DNA of 9,812 bases from an uncultured Clostridia bacterium (lineage in GTDB: Bacteria > Bacillota > Clostridia > Oscillospirales > Ruminococcaceae). Position 1 is the stretch's first letter; every line of letters begins with the position of its first letter. Below are positions 6,979 through 9,812 of the stretch, piece by piece. The DNA is taken from the NCBI GenBank assembly GCA_947628385.1, contig CANQZS010000055.1, positions 1 to 9,812 on the forward strand, read 5' to 3'. Made by a program: the position numbers and the translations under genes. The notes under the pieces are model-generated. The model had not been told where the DNA came from. It was given only the letters and a program-made list of their open reading frames with translations, and searched no databases.

Positions 6979-8256
6979 ATGAAGCTCACAGATATGAATA
7001 AGGATCAGCTTAACGCCTTTGAGCAAGCCTGCCGCAATGAATATGAGGAATATAAAGCCAAGGGAATGAAGCTCGATATGTCGAGAGGTAAGCCCGGAGT
7101 GGATCAGCTCGACATCTGTATGCCTATGTTCGACGTGTTTACAAACTCTGCCAGTATGATAACCGAGGACGGCATTGACTGCCGAAATTACGGAGAGCTT
7201 ACGGGAATTTCCGATGCAAAGAGACTTTTCGGAGAGCTGTTGGGCGTCGCTTCGGACGAGATCATAATAGGCGGTAATTCCAGCCTTGCAATGATGTACG
7301 ACACCGTTTCCAGAGCGCTTTCCCACGGAGTTCTTGGAAGCAAACAGCCTTGGAACAAATATGAGAAGATAAAGTTCCTTTGTCCTGCTCCGGGATATGA
7401 CAGGCATTTTGCCATATGCGAGCATTTCGGCATTGAAATGATACCAGTTCCCATGAATCCGGACGGTCCCGATATGGACATGGTGGAAAAGCTCGTTTCC
7501 GAAAACGAGACTATAAAGGGTATCTGGTGCGTTCCCCTTTATTCAAATCCTGAGGGAATAGCTTATTCCGACGAGGTAGTAAGAAGATTTGCAAATCTTT
7601 CGCCTAAAGCCGAGGATTTCAGGATATTCTGGGATAACGCCTACTGCGTTCACCACCTTACGGATACTCCGGATCATATACTTAACATTCTGGACGAATG
7701 TAAAAAGACCGGCAAGGAAGATATGGTATTCATCTTTGCTTCAACGTCGAAGATCTCGTTCCCCGGCGCGGGAGTCGCCATTATGGCAGGCTCGGCAGCG
7801 AACATGAAGCAGATAACCAAGCTTATGGGTATACAGTGCATAAGCTATGACAAGATAAATCAGCTCAGGCACGTAAAATATTTCAAAAATGTTGACGGCA
7901 TAATGGCACACATGGCAAAGCACAGGGAGATAATAGCTCCCAAGTTCAGACTGGTGCTCGATATGCTGAACGATAATATGCAGGATCTGAATATCCTTGA
8001 ATGGAATTCACCCAACGGCGGGTATTTCATATCGGTAAACACTCTTGACGGCTGTGCCAAGAGAGTGGTACAGCTTTGCAGAGAAGCGGGAGTCGTTCTT
8101 ACCGCCGCAGGAGCTACATTCCCTTACGGAATTGATCCGAGGGACAGAAATATACGTATCGCTCCGACATATCCGCCGCTCAGCGAGCTTGAGGAAGCTA
8201 TGAAGATATTCTGCATCAGTGTAAAGCTTGCGGCAGCGGAAAAGCTTCTGGGCTGA
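6979..8256 (+). CDS. PLP-dependent fold-I aminotransferase, MocR/aspartate-aminotransferase-like
   Basis: This 425-residue class I/II aminotransferase belongs, as I read it, to the MocR-like aminotransferase subgroup related to bacterial aspartate aminotransferases. It lacks the DNA-binding N-terminal domain of true MocR regulators. Visible active-site features are Gly98-Gly-Asn-Ser-Ser102 in the cofactor phosphate region; Asn190 in Ser-Asn-Pro-Glu-Gly; Asp219 with Tyr222 in Phe-Trp-Asp-Asn-Ala-Tyr; Lys258 in Ser-Thr-Ser-Lys, the Schiff-base lysine; and Arg393 in Ile-Arg-Ile-Ala-Pro, the substrate carboxylate ligand. The N-terminal Ser-Arg-Gly-Lys-Pro segment is also typical. It should move amino groups between an amino acid, probably aspartate or another acidic one, and 2-oxoglutarate in the cytoplasm. 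AGGAAAGGA precedes the ATG at a normal distance. The gene is monocistronic, with its own promoter and a hairpin downstream. The substrate is inferred from the family. Confidence 0.92.
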   Translation: MKLTDMNKDQLNAFEQACRNEYEEYKAKGMKLDMSRGKPGVDQLDICMPMFDVFTNSASMITEDGIDCRNYGELTGISDAKRLFGELLGVASDEIIIGGNSSLAMMYDTVSRALSHGVLGSKQPWNKYEKIKFLCPAPGYDRHFAICEHFGIEMIPVPMNPDGPDMDMVEKLVSENETIKGIWCVPLYSNPEGIAYSDEVVRRFANLSPKAEDFRIFWDNAYCVHHLTDTPDHILNILDECKKTGKEDMVFIFASTSKISFPGAGVAIMAGSAANMKQITKLMGIQCISYDKINQLRHVKYFKNVDGIMAHMAKHREIIAPKFRLVLDMLNDNMQDLNILEWNSPNGGYFISVNTLDGCAKRVVQLCREAGVVLTAAGATFPYGIDPRDRNIRIAPTYPPLSELEEAMKIFCISVKLAAAEKLLG

Positions 8257-8308
8257 AAATAACAGGCGCTGTTTATACGGCATTTCAGAGAAAAACATAT
8301 TAAATTGA

Positions 8309-8339
8309 TTTTGAAACAGTCCACCGGACTGTTTCAAAA
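8309..8339 (+). terminator. perfect hairpin downstream of the aminotransferase gene
   Basis: A perfect 14-bp stem (8309-8322 with 8326-8339) encloses a three-base loop. It begins with TTTT and ends with AAAA, so the U-run favours termination of leftward RNA, and the pattern is symmetric. It lies 52 bases after the aminotransferase stop codon and is the only terminator candidate there. It falls inside the direct-repeat-bounded block, so it may have arrived with it. Confidence 0.6.
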
Positions 8340-8528
8340 GGCTTACATAACATAAGCCGTTAGTTTTAGGGGAACGCTCTCAGCCAAACGAAGTTTGGTT
8401 TTTGCAGAAGCGTTCCCCTCTTGCCGCCTTTGGCGGCTTAGACCCCGCAAGTCTGGGCAAAACAAAACCAAAGGTTTTGTCTGGCTTGACCAGCTTTATA
8501 TTTTGCGCTTCGCGCAAAATAGTAATTA
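8340..8528 (+). repeat. modular hairpin array, copy 1 of a dispersed intergenic repeat
   Basis: Hairpins are packed nearly end to end: 8340-8358 (6-bp stem); 8368-8378 with 8409-8419 (11-bp stem) enclosing 8384-8398 (6-bp stem, GAA loop); 8423-8437 (6-bp stem, TTT loop); 8440-8454 (4-bp stem); 8463-8479 (7-bp stem, AAA loop); 8481-8493 (4-bp stem); and 8500-8520 (9-bp stem, TTC loop). The part 8441-8528 has a diverged copy in reverse orientation at 9658-9726. They share GACCCCGCAAG, CTGGGC, GCTTGACCAGCTTT, an ATTTTGCGC stem and TAATTA in the same order. No protein is encoded. The block fills the gap between the aminotransferase and dut genes. Confidence 0.8.
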
Positions 8529-8565
8529 GGCGCTGTTTATGTATTATGGGAGCTGACTATAATTT

Positions 8566-9069
8566 ATGGAAAGAATTGCAAAATTTGAAAAGGTGAGCTT
8601 CGGACAGTTTGCTAAGGATTGGAAAAACTTTTTCCCCGATATTCCGGAGGATAAGCTGAAAAACATATACGAGGGTATCTCTTTGCCGAAAAGAGCTACC
8701 TCCGGTTCGGCGGGGTATGATCTCTTTCTGCCATGCGGGATATTCCTTGGATCGGGGGAGGGGATAGCAATTCCCACCGGAATACGCGTGCGGATAACAG
8801 ACGGCTGGGCGCTGAATATTTATCCGAGGAGCGGGTTGGGATCGAAATTCCGCTTGCAGCTTGACAATACTGTCGGGATCATTGATCCGGACTATTATAA
8901 CTCGGAAAACGAGGGACACATTATGATAAAGCTCACCAACTGCGGAGGGAAGTCCCTTTCACTTGAAGCCGGAAAAGCCTTTGTACAGGGGGTATTCCTG
9001 CCGTTTGGCATAACCGAGGACGACGACGTGTCAGCCGTGCGGAACGGCGGCTTCGGCAGCACCGGCTGA
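8566..9069 (+). CDS. dut: dUTPase (deoxyuridine 5'-triphosphate nucleotidohydrolase)
   Basis: This trimeric-type dUTPase hydrolyses dUTP to dUMP and pyrophosphate, keeping uracil out of DNA and supplying dTMP synthesis. All five family motifs are visible in the 167 residues: motif I Ala49-Gly-Tyr-Asp-Leu; motif II Pro87-Arg-Ser-Gly-Leu-Gly; motif III Asn101 to Tyr110 with the catalytic-type Asp107; motif IV Gly136-Lys-Ala-Phe-Val-Gln-Gly142; and motif V Asn160-Gly-Gly-Phe-Gly-Ser-Thr-Gly167 at the very C-terminus. An N-terminal extension of about 40 residues and a short insertion after motif III make it slightly longer than the roughly 150-residue core. The start has only a weak GGGAG 13 bases upstream, and no other start codon exists nearby in frame. 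A TATAAT abuts the ATG at 8558-8563 without a -35, so the promoter is unclear; transcription could come from the repeat block upstream. Confidence 0.93.
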   Translation: MERIAKFEKVSFGQFAKDWKNFFPDIPEDKLKNIYEGISLPKRATSGSAGYDLFLPCGIFLGSGEGIAIPTGIRVRITDGWALNIYPRSGLGSKFRLQLDNTVGIIDPDYYNSENEGHIMIKLTNCGGKSLSLEAGKAFVQGVFLPFGITEDDDVSAVRNGGFGSTG

Positions 9070-9104
9070 GGCGCCCGTAAGCGGAGATCCCTTGAAAAAG
9101 CGTT

Positions 9105-9193
9105 AAAAAAGCAAAAGATCCGTCATGTATGCTTGCATACAAGGCGGCTCTCGGATCTGAATTTCTATTAATTTCCTATTAATTTTTAGTGTA
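9105..9193 (-). ncRNA. candidate leftward small RNA of about 90 nt
   Basis: A complete minus-strand promoter (9228-9200) is followed only about 45 bases downstream by a hairpin. Bases 9147-9145 pair with 9122-9120, with an inner stem TGTATG/CATACA around a CAAG loop. On the minus strand it continues into ATCTTTT-GC-TTTTTT, a classical Rho-independent tail ending near 9105. An alternative longer stem pairs 9158-9152 with 9122-9116. No protein gene lies between promoter and terminator; the longest frame is an 11-codon ORF inside the hairpin. The RNA would be antisense to the dut 3' untranslated region and converge with dut. Transcription is inferred from sequence only, and I do not recognise a known RNA family. 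Confidence 0.55.
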
Positions 9194-9199
9194 TTTATT

Positions 9200-9228
9200 A
9201 TTATAGCATATAAAAAAGCGATTTTCAA
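9200..9228 (-). promoter_or_regulatory. leftward sigma-A promoter with extended -10, not serving a protein gene
   Basis: On the minus strand, TTGAAA (9228-9223), a 17-base spacer and TATAAT (9205-9200) form a near-consensus promoter, with TGC immediately before the -10. It has the same architecture as the promoters of the receiver and PHP genes. The predicted start is near 9193. Confidence 0.72.
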
Positions 9229-9320
9229 GTATAAATTTAATATTTTTTTAATTTTGGTAATGTAAACAGTAAATTGTTTTACTTTTGTACAAAAATACCA
9301 TAGAATCGCAGCTGCTTTTG

Positions 9321-9329
9321 TGCTATAAT
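9321..9329 (+). promoter_or_regulatory. extended -10 promoter for the 57-residue ORF
   Basis: TGCTATAAT forms a perfect extended -10. The -35 region 17 bases upstream (TAGAAT, 9301-9306) is poor, which extended -10 promoters tolerate. It would give a leader of about 75 bases containing a small CGGC/GCCG hairpin (9371-9384) just before the ribosome binding site. Confidence 0.6.
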
Positions 9330-9409
9330 TACTAACGGATTTGTTTTTATGGCAGGAATGATCGTTAAAGCGGCGTTTTTGCCGAATATCAGATTAGGAG
9401 GATCCGGTC

Positions 9410-9583
9410 ATGAATTTATTGTATGAGGAAGTTTATCGCAAAAAGCAGGAACAGTATAAGCTTGACGGGGATATACACACGTTTAATTCCTTTATTGACA
9501 AGGCGCATGATTTTCAGTTTGCTGTAGCTAAAAAGGAGCGTTCGGAGAGCGAATATGCCGAATGGCTCAGAAAGCAGCTTTAA
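9410..9583 (+). CDS. small hypothetical protein, 57 residues
   Basis: This short ORF has an ideal AGGAGG at 9396-9401, eight bases from the ATG, an extended -10 promoter 81 bases upstream and a strong hairpin terminator 30 bases after the stop, so it has all the parts of an independent gene. The product is soluble and highly charged. It is rich in Lys, Glu, Tyr and Gln, has no signal peptide or membrane segment, and looks mostly helical: it opens Met-Asn-Leu-Leu-Tyr-Glu-Glu and ends Glu-Trp-Leu-Arg-Lys-Gln-Leu. I do not recognise the family. It sits after dut and the candidate small RNA with its own promoter, so no functional link to them is implied. Confidence 0.75.
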   Translation: MNLLYEEVYRKKQEQYKLDGDIHTFNSFIDKAHDFQFAVAKKERSESEYAEWLRKQL

Positions 9584-9613
9584 ATATAATTCTGTATTTG
9601 AATACTTATGAAA

Positions 9614-9650
9614 GAGCCGCTGCGGGATCTCCACAGCGGCTCAGTTTGAA
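9614..9650 (+). terminator. Rho-independent terminator of the small ORF
   Basis: GAGCCGCTG (9614-9622) pairs perfectly with CAGCGGCTC (9634-9642) around an 11-base loop and is followed by AGTTTGAAT. The stem is strong and GC-rich, 30 bases after the stop codon; the U-run is short. Confidence 0.75.
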
Positions 9651-9657
9651 TAAAAAG

Positions 9658-9812
9658 TAATTAACAATTTTGCGCCGCAGGCGCAAAATTGAAAAGCTGG
9701 TCAAGCTGAGCCCAGCTTGCGGGGTCAAGGGGGCGGAGCCCTTGCCGCGCTCCGCAGAGCGCGGAATCCTTTGCTTCAGGAGCTCCGCAAGGGGTGAATT
9801 GAAACCGCGAAG
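9658..9812 (-). repeat. modular hairpin array, inverted copy 2 of the dispersed repeat, cut by the window end
   Basis: Read on the minus strand, 9726-9658 repeats the order seen at 8441-8528: GACCCCGCAAG, CTGGGC, GCTTGACCAGCTTT, an ATTTTGCGC hairpin and TAATTA. It lacks the CAAAACC/GGTTTTG hairpin that interrupts copy 1. Hairpins here: 9665-9676 with 9680-9691 (12 bp); 9703-9708 with 9713-9718 (6 bp); 9726-9731 with 9739-9744 (6 bp); and 9745-9752 with 9757-9764 (8 bp, CGCA loop). Further GC-rich sequence with a GGAGCTCC palindrome (9779-9786) continues to the edge. No gene is visible in this stretch. Confidence 0.8.

Larger units (their letters stand above)
8264..8540. repeat. 13-bp direct repeats bounding a 251-bp hairpin-rich insert
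   Basis: AGGCGCTGTTTAT occurs at 8264-8276 and again at 8528-8540. The 251 bases between them are almost entirely hairpins and contain no gene. Direct repeats at both edges of a compact structured block look like a target-site duplication from insertion of a small non-autonomous element. No terminal inverted repeat of classical MITE type is evident, and duplication by replication slippage would look the same. Confidence 0.6.

Noticed and set aside
8264..8540. CRISPR array
   Set aside because: The hairpins differ in sequence and size, with no repeated unit and no uniform spacers.
8558..8563. TATAAT immediately before the dut start as its promoter
   Set aside because: It abuts the ATG, so transcription would start inside the gene, and there is no -35 at the right distance.
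8402..8596. Rightward 64-codon ORF through the hairpin block
   Set aside because: It runs through the palindromic repeat, overlaps dut in another frame, has no ribosome binding site, and its sequence follows the repeat rather than a protein pattern.
9105..9140. Eleven-codon leftward ORF inside the candidate small RNA
   Set aside because: It has no Shine-Dalgarno sequence and lies within the terminator hairpin and U-run, so the coding appearance is probably incidental.
9349..9426. 25-codon ORF upstream of and overlapping the small gene
   Set aside because: It has no ribosome binding site, and the AGGAGG inside it clearly serves the ATG at 9410.

Overview
The window looks like chromosome from a low-to-mid GC Gram-positive anaerobe of the class Clostridia, most likely a Ruminococcus-like gut or rumen bacterium. 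This is inferred from AGGAGG-type ribosome binding sites, TTGAAA/TATAAT promoters with extended -10 elements, a long Ig-repeat surface protein, and the style of the aminotransferase and PHP proteins. No database search was possible. No rRNA, tRNA, CRISPR array or transposase is visible.

Layout. (1) Positions 1-4161 (+) hold a very large cell-surface protein. Its Ig-like/YDG/MBG-type domains occur as a duplicated four-domain block, followed by a glycine/aspartate-rich repeat region, a terminal domain and a C-terminal membrane anchor. The secretion signal appears to lie in another frame at the left edge, one base out of register. A hairpin terminator follows. (2) Positions 4274-4513 (+) are an open reading-frame remnant without a credible start. 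(3) Positions 4624-5882 (-) form a two-gene signalling operon: a single-domain CheY-like receiver, then a CheX-like protein carrying four 24-residue MshEN-type (cyclic-di-GMP receptor) half motifs at an exact 29-residue period. It has a strong promoter and a hairpin at its end. (4) Positions 6064-6750 (-) encode a PHP-family metal-dependent phosphoesterase. It is divergent from (5) 6979-8256 (+), a MocR/aspartate-type fold-I aminotransferase; good promoters for both lie in the shared gap. (6) Positions 8257-8565 hold an array of tightly packed hairpins bounded by a 13-bp direct repeat. (7) Positions 8566-9069 (+) encode dUTPase. (8) Positions 9105-9228 (-) carry a full promoter and terminator with no gene between them, a candidate small RNA of about 90 nt. 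(9) Positions 9410-9583 (+) encode a 57-residue protein with a strong Shine-Dalgarno site. (10) Positions 9658-9812 carry a second, inverted copy of the hairpin repeat seen in (6), running off the window.

How the parts fit. The CheY/CheX pair is the only clear multi-gene unit. CheX-type domains dephosphorylate CheY-type receivers, so the two products probably act on each other, and the N-terminal repeats could add cyclic-di-GMP control. The PHP protein, aminotransferase and dUTPase are stand-alone metabolic or housekeeping genes. The most novel-looking material is non-coding: the modular hairpin repeat family flanking the dut-small RNA-small ORF segment in inverted orientation, and the candidate small RNA itself.
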